From: Parahoeflea alexandrii
Lineage (GTDB): Bacteria > Pseudomonadota > Alphaproteobacteria > Rhizobiales > Rhizobiaceae
Direction of reading: 5' to 3'
Length of the DNA: 64,000 nt
Assembly (NCBI RefSeq): GCF_024105735.1
Contig: NZ_JAAAML010000001.1
Coordinates: 496,001-560,000 of the forward strand
Below, piece after piece: positions 36,330 through 45,144 of the stretch; within the stretch, counting starts at the first letter, position 1; each line of letters opens with the position of its first letter. A model generated the notes under the pieces. That model was not told the DNA's origin, searched no databases, and was given only the letters and a program-made list of their open reading frames with translations. The translations under genes and the position numbers were made by a program.

Positions 36330-36920
36330 TTGGCCAAGCTCTACTTCAGCTATTCGACCATGAATGCCGGCAAGTCGACGCTGCTTCTGCAGGCGTCCTA
36401 CAACTACCGTGAACGCGGCATGCGGACGGTTCTGTTCATCGCGGCGTTCGACGATCGTGCCGGGGTCGGGCGCATCGCCTCCCGGATCGGACTGGACAGC
36501 GAGGCGCACGCGTTCCGGCCCGAGGATGATCTTTTCGAAACCCTCAAGGGGCTCATGGCGGATGGTGAAATCGCTTGCGCGTTTGTCGACGAGGCGCAGT
36601 TTCTCACCGAGGCCCAGGTGTGGCAGCTGGCGCGCGTCGCCGATCGCCTTAAGATCCCGGTGATGGCCTATGGGCTCCGAACAGACTTCCGCGGGCAACT
36701 GTTTCCGGGCTCCCAGGCGCTTCTGGCGTTGGCCGATGAATTGCGCGAAGTCCGCACCATCTGCCATTGCGGGCGCAAGGCCACCATGGTTGTAAGAACC
36801 GATGAGAACGGCAAGGTGATCCGCGAAGGTGCCCAGATCGAGGTCGGAGGCAACGAGAAGTATGTGTCTTATTGTCGCCGTCACTGGGACGACGTGATGA
36901 ATCCGGATGTACCCAAATAG
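36330..36920 (+). CDS. tdk: Thymidine kinase
   Basis: A 196-residue type II thymidine kinase that phosphorylates thymidine for salvage. The P-loop STMNAGKST begins near residue 8, DEAQFLTEAQVW carries the metal-binding acidic residue, and YGLRTDFRGQLFPGSQALL is the lasso region. Zinc cysteines are in TICHCGRKATMV and YVSYCRRHW. The start is TTG at 36330 (then AKLYFSYST), with GGGAG seven bases before; this gives the normal family length, while an ATG further upstream would add 43 unrelated residues. Confidence 0.93.
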   Translation: MAKLYFSYSTMNAGKSTLLLQASYNYRERGMRTVLFIAAFDDRAGVGRIASRIGLDSEAHAFRPEDDLFETLKGLMADGEIACAFVDEAQFLTEAQVWQLARVADRLKIPVMAYGLRTDFRGQLFPGSQALLALADELREVRTICHCGRKATMVVRTDENGKVIREGAQIEVGGNEKYVSYCRRHWDDVMNPDVPK

Positions 36921-36946
36921 CGCCATAATGGCGTTTCAGTGTCCCG

Positions 36947-36980
36947 CTTCGGCCTGAAACCGGCCGGTTGCGGGCCGAAG
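36947..36980 (+). other. Hairpin after tdk
   Basis: CTTCGGCC (36947-36954) pairs with GGCCGAAG (36973-36980), with extra pairing possible in the CCGGCCGG loop part. It lies 27 bases past the tdk stop. No T-run follows, so termination is possible but not certain. Confidence 0.4.
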
Positions 36981-37059
36981 TGCCGGCGGAGAGGATTGTT
37001 CTTGCCGCCATCTGCACTATAAACACTGCGACCTGAGTGAAACGAACGGAGACTGTCTT

Positions 37060-37458
37060 ATGCGCATTTCCCTTTCCATGATGTTTGGCGCCCTTGTTGC
37101 CGCAGGCCTCGCGGCTCCTTCTGCGGCGTTTGCCGATGGTGACGCAGTTGCGGGAGCCAAGGTGTTCAAGAAGTGCGCCGCCTGCCACGTGGCCACCGAA
37201 GCCAAGAACAGGGTCGGCCCGCACCTGGTCGGCATCGTTGACCGCCCGATGGCTTCGGTCGAAGACTACAAGTATTCGAAAGCCATGACCGAGCACGCGG
37301 CGGAAGTTCCGACCTGGACCGAGGAAGCACTCGACGCGTATCTGCGCGACCCGCGCGGCGTGGTGAAGGGCACCAAGATGGCCTTTGCCGGTCTGAAGAA
37401 GGATGATGAGGTCGCAAACGTGATTGCTTACCTCAAGGATCCGTCTGCTGCGGAATAA
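37060..37458 (+). CDS. Class I cytochrome c (c2/c550-like)
   Basis: A 132-residue periplasmic cytochrome c. Signal peptide MRISLSMMFGALVAAGLAAP with cleavage after about AFA (residue 25). The heme motif CAACH is near residue 44, and the sixth ligand is probably the methionine of GTKMAFAGLKK near residue 107. VGPHLVGIVDRP and VIAYLKD are standard cytochrome c2 features. It serves as an electron carrier. It stands alone and ends at a strong terminator at 37481. Confidence 0.93.
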   Translation: MRISLSMMFGALVAAGLAAPSAAFADGDAVAGAKVFKKCAACHVATEAKNRVGPHLVGIVDRPMASVEDYKYSKAMTEHAAEVPTWTEEALDAYLRDPRGVVKGTKMAFAGLKKDDEVANVIAYLKDPSAAE

Positions 37459-37480
37459 GACACCCCGCAATTTAAAGATC

Positions 37481-37513
37481 AAAGACCGTTCCTTCGGGAA
37501 CGGTCTTTTTTTT
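37481..37513 (+). terminator. Intrinsic terminator after cytochrome c
   Basis: AAAGACCGTTCC (37481-37492) and GGAACGGTCTTT (37497-37508) pair exactly around a TTCG tetraloop, followed by more T residues (eight T in a row in total). It separates the cytochrome gene from the five-gene unknown operon. Confidence 0.92.
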
Positions 37514-37652
37514 CGCCTTCACAATACTTAGGTTCTGACTGGTTAAGGTTTGCGGAGCACCAAACCGGTGCTACTAAAGCCATGGTGTCCGGCGCTACTG
37601 GACGGGTTGCAGGTGCCCTTGGTTCACGGGCGCGAAAACAGGGGAATTGGAC

Positions 37653-38741
37653 ATGGCCAGTATCAAGGCGCTCGACGCGGAAATCGAAAAGACCAAATCC
37701 GTCGTCAACGACATGCGGTCGAAGATCGAGGTGTCCGGCGAAGTGCTGGAGAGGCTCTCGGACGCGGATGCGAAACTTGGCGACCCCCAGTTCGACATCG
37801 AAAATGCCCGTATCCAGGACGTCCTGCGCCAGCAGCGGATGATGGAGACGAACATTGCCGACCTGATCATCGGGCTCGAGGATGCGACCAATGTGTTCGG
37901 CGCCGAGTTCGAAAGCATGAAGGGCTTTTCGGGGATGGAGCGCTTCGTGGCGGTCTTCTCCAAGGCGCGGGCGCAGCGGATGCGATCGGACCGCGTCCGC
38001 AACATGTCGCTTGCGGGCAATCTGCAGGAGCTGTTGCAGAAATCCGACACGATTACCGGTATTCTGAAGGACCAGAAGGACATCCTCGACAGCCGCTACA
38101 AGACTTCCGAGGCCAGCCTGATCAAGGTGATCGAGCGCCGCAAGGTGACCATGGCCAATCTCGAAACGACACAGCAGCGGATCGAGGAACTCAATCCGCT
38201 GCTGATGGACATCGAAAACCAGATCGCGGCATCGACGGATCAGAAAGCGCGTACCAATCTTGAAAGCGAGCGGTCGAGGCTCGCCACCGAATACAATGAA
38301 CGTCAGGCCAAGGAACAGGAACTGCTGGCCGAAAGCCAGACGCTGGAGCGCTACACCTCGATGTTCCAGACCTTCGTGGATTCGCTCAACAACCAGATCG
38401 CGGCCCAGAACACGCTGATCAACAAGCTGACTATCGATACCGAACAGCGCATTGTGCTCTACAAGGCGCTGGAGGATTCGCTGAAGACCGCGGCCCAGCA
38501 GGACGTTGCGCACAAGATCAATACGCTGGGAAGCCGCGTCGACACCGCGGCGGAAGAGACCATGGCCGGTATCGGTGCTGCGGCGCAGAGCCATATCGGC
38601 GACCTTCTTGAGATGCATGAGAAAAACATGCTGTCGACGCAGGATATCCAGCGCCGCAAGCAGCTTGCCGACGATGCCTTCGCCCGGCGCTTCTCGGAAG
38701 TTCTGGAAAAGCACAATTCGGCCAACTACGTGAAGTCCTAA
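37653..38741 (+). CDS. Coiled-coil protein, first gene of the unknown five-gene AAA operon
   Basis: A 362-residue, almost wholly helical protein without signal peptide or membrane segment. Heptad-rich parts include RIEELNPLLMDIENQIAAST and the MFQTFVDSLNNQIAAQNTLI region; the central QRMRSDRVRNMSLAGNLQEL is basic. The overall look, with a C-terminal helix bundle and TEQRIVLYKALEDSLKTAAQ, recalls TelA-type toxic-anion-resistance proteins, but I see no diagnostic motif and treat that as weak. The ATG at 37653 has GGGGA upstream; an in-frame TTG lies six bases before. It is probably a scaffold or partner for the AAA ATPase two genes downstream. Confidence 0.8.
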   Translation: MASIKALDAEIEKTKSVVNDMRSKIEVSGEVLERLSDADAKLGDPQFDIENARIQDVLRQQRMMETNIADLIIGLEDATNVFGAEFESMKGFSGMERFVAVFSKARAQRMRSDRVRNMSLAGNLQELLQKSDTITGILKDQKDILDSRYKTSEASLIKVIERRKVTMANLETTQQRIEELNPLLMDIENQIAASTDQKARTNLESERSRLATEYNERQAKEQELLAESQTLERYTSMFQTFVDSLNNQIAAQNTLINKLTIDTEQRIVLYKALEDSLKTAAQQDVAHKINTLGSRVDTAAEETMAGIGAAAQSHIGDLLEMHEKNMLSTQDIQRRKQLADDAFARRFSEVLEKHNSANYVKS

Positions 38742-38770
38742 GCGCGCCTTGATGAAACCGGGAGCCGGTC

Positions 38771-39916
38771 ATGCGGGCTGATACCGGCGCCGCCGGCGCC
38801 TATTTCCGATCGATGCATGCGGCCCTTAAAGGGCTGCGGGTCTACCTTGCAGATGCCGATTCTCCGCTCTACGCCCACGGCCTGATCGGCCAGGTGGTGC
38901 TTCCCTATATCGACCGGCTGGAAGCGACCTTCTCGGCCTGGGAAAACCGGGTCGGGTTCATCGAACGCTTTCGCATCAGCCGGGCCGACAGCGGCTTTCC
39001 GATGTTCCAGAACGTGCTGACGCTGGAGAACGACCGGGCGACGGCGGAAGAACGGCTGGCGGCGATCCCGGACGTCGAGACGCTGAAAGCCGAGATGGCC
39101 GACTTTATCCTCCGCCACAAGGAATTTCCCGCGGCTCTTCAGGAACAGATTGCCGAACGGCTCTATCTGGAAGACATCGGCAAGGATGCGGTGTTTGCGC
39201 CGTTCATCCTTCCGGAGACAATCAGGGTCTCGGTCAATCCGAGAAACGGCCGCCCCTTCTACGTGGTGCATTGGGGTGTGTTCGATGGCAGTCAGACGTT
39301 GCCGATGGTCTACATGGCAACGATCGAGGATTCGAGCGAATCGATCTCGAAGATGCTGGTGACCAGGGACGGCAAGCTCAACCCCGATGTCGATATCCCG
39401 CTTCCTGTCGGCGGCCTGCTCAATCCCGAATTCGCCCGTGCCTTTGACGCCTCGGCTGAACGCAACGGCGCCTATTCGCTGTCGCCGGTGACGATCGCCC
39501 AGAATCTCGATGCCGATTTCGAACACCTGCATCCCAAGCAGTTGCGCCGCTTCGTGCTCGGGCCGTTCTATTCGGCAGGGGTGACGGAGAACAGCGACCT
39601 GATCTCGACGATCCTGTCGAAGGTGCGCAAGGACGAGAATGCATGGCTGCTGACTTGGACCATGCAGGAGGTGTTTTCCAAGGCGGAGCGCCCGGCCAAA
39701 CGCGGACTGTGGAGTTCGGAGCCGGCGCGCGACGAGTATCACATCGAAACCGACGATCTGGAGGCAACACGTCAGGGTGTCAGCGCCTACCAGAAGCATG
39801 CGCTGGTTCCGCACGAGGCCTACCAGGCGCTGTATGCGTCGGGCGAGGCCGAAACCATCTTCGCGGGCTTCACCGTGCATGTGATTTCGGGCAACCAGGT
39901 CATCAGCGAGGTATGA
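38771..39916 (+). CDS. Conserved unknown protein, second gene of the AAA operon
   Basis: A 381-residue soluble protein with no motif that I recognise. The first 150 residues look helical (LPYIDRLEATFSAWENRVGF, then ALQEQIAERLYLEDIGKDAV); the middle has a beta-rich part (ETIRVSVNPRNGRPFYVVHW, GSQTLPMVYMATIEDSSESI). The ending is again mixed (AYQALYASGEAETIFAGF). It begins 29 bases after the coiled-coil gene and ends four bases before the ATPase gene, so it is made with them. It may be an adaptor or substrate-recognition part of the complex. Confidence 0.75.
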   Translation: MRADTGAAGAYFRSMHAALKGLRVYLADADSPLYAHGLIGQVVLPYIDRLEATFSAWENRVGFIERFRISRADSGFPMFQNVLTLENDRATAEERLAAIPDVETLKAEMADFILRHKEFPAALQEQIAERLYLEDIGKDAVFAPFILPETIRVSVNPRNGRPFYVVHWGVFDGSQTLPMVYMATIEDSSESISKMLVTRDGKLNPDVDIPLPVGGLLNPEFARAFDASAERNGAYSLSPVTIAQNLDADFEHLHPKQLRRFVLGPFYSAGVTENSDLISTILSKVRKDENAWLLTWTMQEVFSKAERPAKRGLWSSEPARDEYHIETDDLEATRQGVSAYQKHALVPHEAYQALYASGEAETIFAGFTVHVISGNQVISEV

Positions 39917-39920
39917 GATC

Positions 39921-41837
39921 ATGAGCCAGACAACGGGGCTGACGACACTTTCCGAGGAAGACATCGCGCGGCACCAGTCGGTGGCGCAGTCGATGGTGAC
40001 GCGCGTTGTCGTGCTGGTTGCGCAGGACGGATCGTCCTCGACGCCGCTCGCGGGGACCAACCGGCGGTTCGTTTCAACGGTGTCGACCAGCGGCATGCGT
40101 CGCACCCGTGAGATCGAGTTCGGCAAGACAATTCAATCTGTCCGGGCGAATGACCAGATGCTGTCGATTCCGCAGCACACGCTGCTTTACCGCACCCGGC
40201 GCGGGATTGCGGTGGCGCTGGCGGTGGCGGAGATGTTCTCCCGGCAGACTGATCTCGAAAGCCTGCAGTCGCGCAATGCCGGTGCGCCGCTGCAGGGCGA
40301 GGAGGCGGAGCGCTTCAAGCGGTTGCTGTCGGCCTCGGCCTATGTGGCTGCTTTTACACTTGCGGCGTACATCCTGCAGACGGTCGATGGCGAAAGCGAA
40401 CCGGCCAACGACACCGATGAGCCGGATTTCCAGTTCGATACGCCGCAGGATGCGCTGAAATCCATTGTCGCGGCGCTGGACGAGGCCATCTCGGGTGCAC
40501 CGGACGAGGTTGCGATGATTGCCCGGGCCCGGGCTCTGGCCCGGGTTGCGATCGAGGGCCTGATCAGCCGCAGGGCACGCTTTGATGCGTTGAGCAGTTT
40601 CGCGCAGACGCATCTCAGGCTGGAAAGCGACAACTTCACCCTCGACGGCTTCGACGTGGCGCCGGGGCAGCGGCGCAAGCCGCTGGTGATGAGCTTCAAG
40701 AAGCCGGGTGAGATCATCGGCAACCATCTCGCCAAGCACCAGGCGATGCGGCTGGCGCGGATGATCGTGGCCTATGATTTCGAGCGCCAGCTCAATCCGT
40801 TCGTCGAACTCGGCGGCTTTCTGTTCACCTTCATGGGCGACGGCGCGCCGGGAACGGGCAAGACCATCCTGATCCAGATGCTGGCCGGAATGATCAATGA
40901 TTACTGCGAGGTTGCAGGCTATCCGTTCCACTACGAGAATTTTGGCGTCGACCAGATTTCCTCCTACCAGGGCAAATCGGGGCAAAACTGCAAGGCCTTT
41001 GTCGACAATGTGCTCAACCCGCGGGCGATCGGTTTCGGTACCATAGACGACATTGACCAGGTCGCCGCCAAGCGTTCGGACGACCGCGCGTCGGCGGGCC
41101 AGCAGGAAGTCACAGCGGTGCTGATGGAGGCCTTCGCCGGCGCCTCGACCGTGGTGCGCGGCAATTGCAGTTTCGGCATGTTTTCCAACTATCCGGAGAA
41201 TGTCGACGATGCCTTGAGACAGCGCGCCGGCGCGCGATGGCTGGTCGACGGGCCGCAATCGCTTGATGACTACATCGACATCTTCGCGCTGCTGGCGGGC
41301 AAGAATCATTCGATCCCGCTCGGCTCGCACGACCTCTTCGCCAACCAGGAAATAAAGCAGGCAGTGGCACGATCCTACGACGGCCATGACCGGCCGCAGG
41401 AGGAGGGGTTGCTTGCGGTCTGGGAGCGGTTCGAAAGCGAGCAGGGGAAGGTTGCGACCATCGCCGATATCGGCGCCTATCTGCACCGCATCAAGCTGGC
41501 CGAACCGCGCTTCACCGGCCGGGCGATCAAGAACATCACTGACGCCATCAAGATGCGGGCGATGGACATCGATCTGCCCGACGAATGGTTTGCGACACCG
41601 GAAGCCTTCATGCACAAATCCTATGATGAGAAGGTCGCGATGATTTCGGAACTGCGCAAGCCGTTCACCATCGACATGGTGCTGCAGGAGATCAACCGCT
41701 ACGCCGATTCCGAATTCCGCTACACCGACCGCTCCGACGCCACCGCGGTGGATGACATCATCCGGCGTGAGCGTCAGCGCGAACGCGCGATCCGCGAGAT
41801 CGAGGAGATGAAGCGGGACGGGCGCTGGCAGCAATGA
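39921..41837 (+). CDS. AAA family ATPase of the unknown five-gene operon
   Basis: A 638-residue ATPase. The first 290 residues are mostly helical and of unknown fold. The AAA core follows: Walker A GDGAPGTGKT at about residues 307-316, Walker B-like FGTIDDIDQVA near 371-381 (DD in place of the common DE), and SNYPENVDDALRQRAGAR near 424-441, where sensor-1 asparagine and the arginine finger are expected. The C-terminal 150 residues are again helical with RRERQRERAIREIEEMKRDG. No membrane segment. The stop overlaps the next start by ATGA. It is the probable motor of the complex. Confidence 0.88.
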   Translation: MSQTTGLTTLSEEDIARHQSVAQSMVTRVVVLVAQDGSSSTPLAGTNRRFVSTVSTSGMRRTREIEFGKTIQSVRANDQMLSIPQHTLLYRTRRGIAVALAVAEMFSRQTDLESLQSRNAGAPLQGEEAERFKRLLSASAYVAAFTLAAYILQTVDGESEPANDTDEPDFQFDTPQDALKSIVAALDEAISGAPDEVAMIARARALARVAIEGLISRRARFDALSSFAQTHLRLESDNFTLDGFDVAPGQRRKPLVMSFKKPGEIIGNHLAKHQAMRLARMIVAYDFERQLNPFVELGGFLFTFMGDGAPGTGKTILIQMLAGMINDYCEVAGYPFHYENFGVDQISSYQGKSGQNCKAFVDNVLNPRAIGFGTIDDIDQVAAKRSDDRASAGQQEVTAVLMEAFAGASTVVRGNCSFGMFSNYPENVDDALRQRAGARWLVDGPQSLDDYIDIFALLAGKNHSIPLGSHDLFANQEIKQAVARSYDGHDRPQEEGLLAVWERFESEQGKVATIADIGAYLHRIKLAEPRFTGRAIKNITDAIKMRAMDIDLPDEWFATPEAFMHKSYDEKVAMISELRKPFTIDMVLQEINRYADSEFRYTDRSDATAVDDIIRRERQRERAIREIEEMKRDGRWQQ

Positions 41838-43135
41838 AGCGGCTCGTCGAAAACGAACTGATCTATGGACGGTTGCTGCCGGTGGCGGAGCCGCATCTCG
41901 TCGCGCGCTACAACAAGGCGCTCAGCGCGTTCGGACTGCCGGAAACCAAGCTCGAAAAGTTCCGCATCGACATGACCGGGTTTTCGCCGGAAATCGCGGA
42001 AGAGCTCGGCGACGTGCAGTATCTCGATCCCAACGGCGTCAACCGGCGGTTCGTGGTGCTGACCCCGGAGCAGGAGAACCTGCCGGTGGTCCACACGCAG
42101 TTCTCCAACACCGCCGGCCTGATGCACGAGTTCTTCGACGGCAATCGCCGGGCCGTGCACGCGGTGACGATCAAGGACGCGTTGTTCGGAGAGATCGAAG
42201 AGCCGGTCGACCAGGTCACCGGGGTGGAGGACCTGTTGTCGATCGACCAGGTCCGCTTCCGGGTGATGTCGGCCGAAAACATGCTCGGCAAGGCCGCGGA
42301 ACTGCGCGGACTTGTCGACCGGCTCAAGACGTCCCGGGACGGCTGGCGCGACGATGTGATGCTCAACAGGATGGTCGAGCTTGCCCGCGAGACCGGCGAT
42401 ATCCGGCAGAACGCCCTGGTGCCGGACAGGCTGGTGTTTCCGCACACATCCTACTGGGCCAACCATTTCGGTGGTGTCTTCATCTTTCGAGATGACCGGA
42501 CCACCACCGTTATCTGCGACAGTCACGCGCCGGGGTTCCGGCGCTCGCGGCCGTGGGAAGTGAGCTATATCGACATCCGCGACCATGCCCGGATCTTCGA
42601 GTACCTGTCGAAATCGGAGCGGTTGCAATTGCCGCGGGCGTCCTGGGTCGAGCCATCGGGCTTTTTTGTGCACCGGGCGGAAATGGCAATAGACGATCTC
42701 ATTCGCCGCGCCGATCCGTCGGTTGATCTTGCCGGCACCGACAGGATCTGGCTGCAGACATGGATGCACCGCAATTCCTCGCTGATAGCCGAGGAGGGAA
42801 TCTATCCGTTCCTGCAGGAAGCAATGCGGGAGGTAGCCTCCACCGGGCAGGTGAAAATGCGGGAGGTGCGGGCCGACCGGAGGCTGATGCTGTGCCGTGC
42901 AGTGCCCGAGCATCCGGACCAGTGGCTAATCAACCGGCTTCTGGCCAGGCTGGCGCCGTTTGACTTTGTCAGCCGCTTCGTCTTTGACAAGCAGGGATTT
43001 TACGAAGCTTATGAAGGCTATTCCGAAAGCTATCGTACTCATGTTGTGGATGTGCTCGGGAAAACCTATCTGAACAACAAGGCGGCGCTGAGGGCGCGGC
43101 TTTACGGACTGGAAGGATACCAAGACGATGCTTGA
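41834..43135 (+). CDS. Conserved unknown protein (DUF6638-like, tentative), fourth gene of the AAA operon
   Basis: A 433-residue soluble protein. I recall a family name DUF6638 for similar rhizobial proteins, without being able to check it. Segments that may be structurally important are LDPNGVNRRFVVLTPEQENL, YWANHFGGVFIFRDDRTTTV (beta strands) and RADRRLMLCRAVPEHPDQWL. No catalytic motif is evident, and no signal peptide. It overlaps the ATPase gene by four bases and the membrane-protein gene by eight bases, the tightest coupling in the cluster, which suggests equal amounts of all three in one assembly. Confidence 0.75.
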   Translation: MKRLVENELIYGRLLPVAEPHLVARYNKALSAFGLPETKLEKFRIDMTGFSPEIAEELGDVQYLDPNGVNRRFVVLTPEQENLPVVHTQFSNTAGLMHEFFDGNRRAVHAVTIKDALFGEIEEPVDQVTGVEDLLSIDQVRFRVMSAENMLGKAAELRGLVDRLKTSRDGWRDDVMLNRMVELARETGDIRQNALVPDRLVFPHTSYWANHFGGVFIFRDDRTTTVICDSHAPGFRRSRPWEVSYIDIRDHARIFEYLSKSERLQLPRASWVEPSGFFVHRAEMAIDDLIRRADPSVDLAGTDRIWLQTWMHRNSSLIAEEGIYPFLQEAMREVASTGQVKMREVRADRRLMLCRAVPEHPDQWLINRLLARLAPFDFVSRFVFDKQGFYEAYEGYSESYRTHVVDVLGKTYLNNKAALRARLYGLEGYQDDA

Positions 43136-44240
43136 TCCCGTGATCGCCTTCTTCGAGCGTGTGTTTCACGCCATTGGCCGTGGAATCGGTGTCGTTGTCT
43201 CGACGCTGCTCTGGCCATTCGTGGCGATCGGGCGATGGTACCGGCAGCGCAACTGGCTGATCCGTGTGCCGATCATCATCGTGCTGCTGGCGATCGTCTT
43301 CGGCTATGCACAGTTCCTCTGGGTGGCGGAGCGCTGGGTGAACTGGAACCCGGACTATCCGGCGCAGTATGAGGCAGGCGTCAAGACAGGTACTGTCGGG
43401 GAGCCGGTCGATGCTGCCAACCCGAACAGCTGCGTGACTTCGCAGATCGTCGAAGTGACCAAGGGCCTGATTGATTTCAACGTCAACCAGAACACATGGA
43501 TTCCTTCGCATCCGCTGTCAAAGGCCGGTTTTTTCGGTGTGCCGTGGAAGAACACACCCTTCATGGACAACAAGGCCGCCTTCCAGCTCGGTATCAACAC
43601 GGTCATCCGCCGGACCACGATCGAGCTGGCTGACAGGCTTGGCCGGGTGCGCGGCACATCGCAGATCAACCAGAATCTTCAGGACGCCAAGGAGGCGATG
43701 TCCTACAATGAAGATGCCTGGTGGCTGACCTTCTCGGCGCCCTTCATTCAACCATCGACGCCGGAACGGCATCGTACAGCGATTGAATCGCTGGACGCCT
43801 TCAACAAGGAAATGGCTGATTGCAGCGGCCAGTTCGATGCGCGAACGGACAATCTCCTGCAGTTTCTCGACCGGGTTACCGGCGACATCGGTTCCACCTC
43901 CGATATCCTGCGCGGCCAGATGGAAGCGAGCGACATGGGGTGGTTCGATACACGGGCTGATGACAGGTTCTGGTTCACCTACGGCCAGCTTTATGCCTAT
44001 TACGGCATCCTGATCGCGACGGAATCCGATTTCAGCGAGGTTTTCGCCGACCGTCGCATCGGCACTGTCTGGAATGTTGCCAGAGAGCAGCTTCGCCAGG
44101 CGCTGGACATGACGCCGTTCATCATCTCGAACGGCAACGAAGCGAGCTGGATCATGCCGTCGCACCTGGCGACAATGGGATTCTACCTGTTGCGGGTGCG
44201 TTCGAACCTGGTGGAAATGCGCGATATTCTCGATCGCTGA
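43128..44240 (+). CDS. DUF2333-like inner-membrane protein, last gene of the AAA operon
   Basis: A 370-residue membrane-anchored protein. A hydrophobic N-terminal stretch (about 18-36) precedes one clear membrane helix at about residues 43-66 (WLIRVPIIIVLLAIVFGYAQ), then VAERWVNWNPDYPAQYE and a large, probably periplasmic, helical domain. The pattern fits DUF2333 proteins as I remember them. It begins inside the end of the fourth gene (ATGCTTGA overlap). It would tie the cytoplasmic ATPase and partners to the inner membrane. Confidence 0.8.
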   Translation: MLDPVIAFFERVFHAIGRGIGVVVSTLLWPFVAIGRWYRQRNWLIRVPIIIVLLAIVFGYAQFLWVAERWVNWNPDYPAQYEAGVKTGTVGEPVDAANPNSCVTSQIVEVTKGLIDFNVNQNTWIPSHPLSKAGFFGVPWKNTPFMDNKAAFQLGINTVIRRTTIELADRLGRVRGTSQINQNLQDAKEAMSYNEDAWWLTFSAPFIQPSTPERHRTAIESLDAFNKEMADCSGQFDARTDNLLQFLDRVTGDIGSTSDILRGQMEASDMGWFDTRADDRFWFTYGQLYAYYGILIATESDFSEVFADRRIGTVWNVAREQLRQALDMTPFIISNGNEASWIMPSHLATMGFYLLRVRSNLVEMRDILDR

Positions 44241-44289
44241 GTGGTGCTGATTCAAGCCGATCGCCTGAACCAGGTCGGGGTATGCGGCT

Positions 44290-45003
44290 CTAGTGGATCA
44301 GGTGCAGCCTGAGTGCCTTGGCGACAAGCTGGGTCCGGTTGACGCAGTCGAGTTTGCGGATGGCGTTGTTGATGTAGGTGTTGACCGTGTGTTCGGACAG
44401 CGAGAGAATGGAGGCGATCTCGCTGGAGGTCTTGCCGTTCGCCACCCAGTGCACCGCTTCGAGTTCGCGCGGCGACAGCAGATCTTCAGGCGCCTTTGAA
44501 GCATTCCTGAGGTTTGCGAAAACGTTGTAGGCGTGGGCGGTGAACATGCCCATTTCGCCAAGTTCGGCATGGGTGAGCTGATTGCGGTCGCCCAGAAAGC
44601 TGAAAGCCGCCCTTGCGCCTCCCGGGCCGTGGACCGGAAAGAAGGCGGCGGTGGTGATGCTGTAGCTTCTAAAGAAATCGGCGGCGGTCTGCGCTTCTGC
44701 GGCTGTCCGGGTGTCGTGTGATGTCAGCGTGTCGAGCGTGAGCGGGATGGTTGCCCGACGCAGCATCTGAAAGATCTTCGAGCTCTTCAACAGGCCGAGC
44801 TGGTCGTAGGTCTCGATCATGCCGCGCGGCAAATCGGCGAGCTCGATGCGGCCCTTAAGGGCTTCGTCGGTTGCGGCTGGAATGGTAAAGAGGATGAAGC
44901 CTGAAAAATCGAAGTGTCTCGACAACTCTCGCAGAAAGGACACCAATTCGCTTTCTGTACGTATCGTGCTCAATTCCTGCAGCAGGTGGTTGTGGTCGGA
45001 CAT
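44290..45003 (-). CDS. LuxR family regulator (solo, autoinducer-domain type)
   Basis: A 237-residue regulator. The N-terminal 160 residues look like the autoinducer-binding fold (FDFSGFILFTIPA, then FPVHGPGGARAAFSFLGD), and the C-terminal LuxR helix-turn-helix is clear (LLSPRELEAVHWVANGKTSS, then LSLSEHTVNTYINNAIRKLD). The start at 45003 is preferred over 45030. No LuxI-type synthase is in the window, so it is a solo that may sense a foreign or host molecule. It converges with the five-gene AAA operon, whose stop is 50 bases away. Confidence 0.88.
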   Translation of the reverse strand: MSDHNHLLQELSTIRTESELVSFLRELSRHFDFSGFILFTIPAATDEALKGRIELADLPRGMIETYDQLGLLKSSKIFQMLRRATIPLTLDTLTSHDTRTAAEAQTAADFFRSYSITTAAFFPVHGPGGARAAFSFLGDRNQLTHAELGEMGMFTAHAYNVFANLRNASKAPEDLLSPRELEAVHWVANGKTSSEIASILSLSEHTVNTYINNAIRKLDCVNRTQLVAKALRLHLIH

Positions 45004-45144
45004 CAGAACCCGGCCGTCGCAGAACCGCAAATCGCGACATGAGTGATCCAGTGTTCCTTCGGGCTGTTCATGCGGGGTCTGGTTTTCCGTTATTTTGCCG
45101 GGAATTCATCGGGCGATGTTATTATGAATGAAGTAACGGTTCAA

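Noticed and set aside
36083-36337. Possible 84-residue protein in the choX-tdk gap
   Set aside because: Composition is basic and disordered, no ribosome site is visible and it overlaps both neighbours' control regions.
37653-38741. Firm naming of the coiled-coil gene as telA
   Set aside because: Resemblance is limited to helical, coiled-coil character; no diagnostic residues could be confirmed by eye.
40074-41834. Long minus-strand open frame opposite the AAA ATPase gene
   Set aside because: The plus strand shows Walker and sensor motifs and overlaps its neighbours correctly; the antisense product has no recognisable domain.
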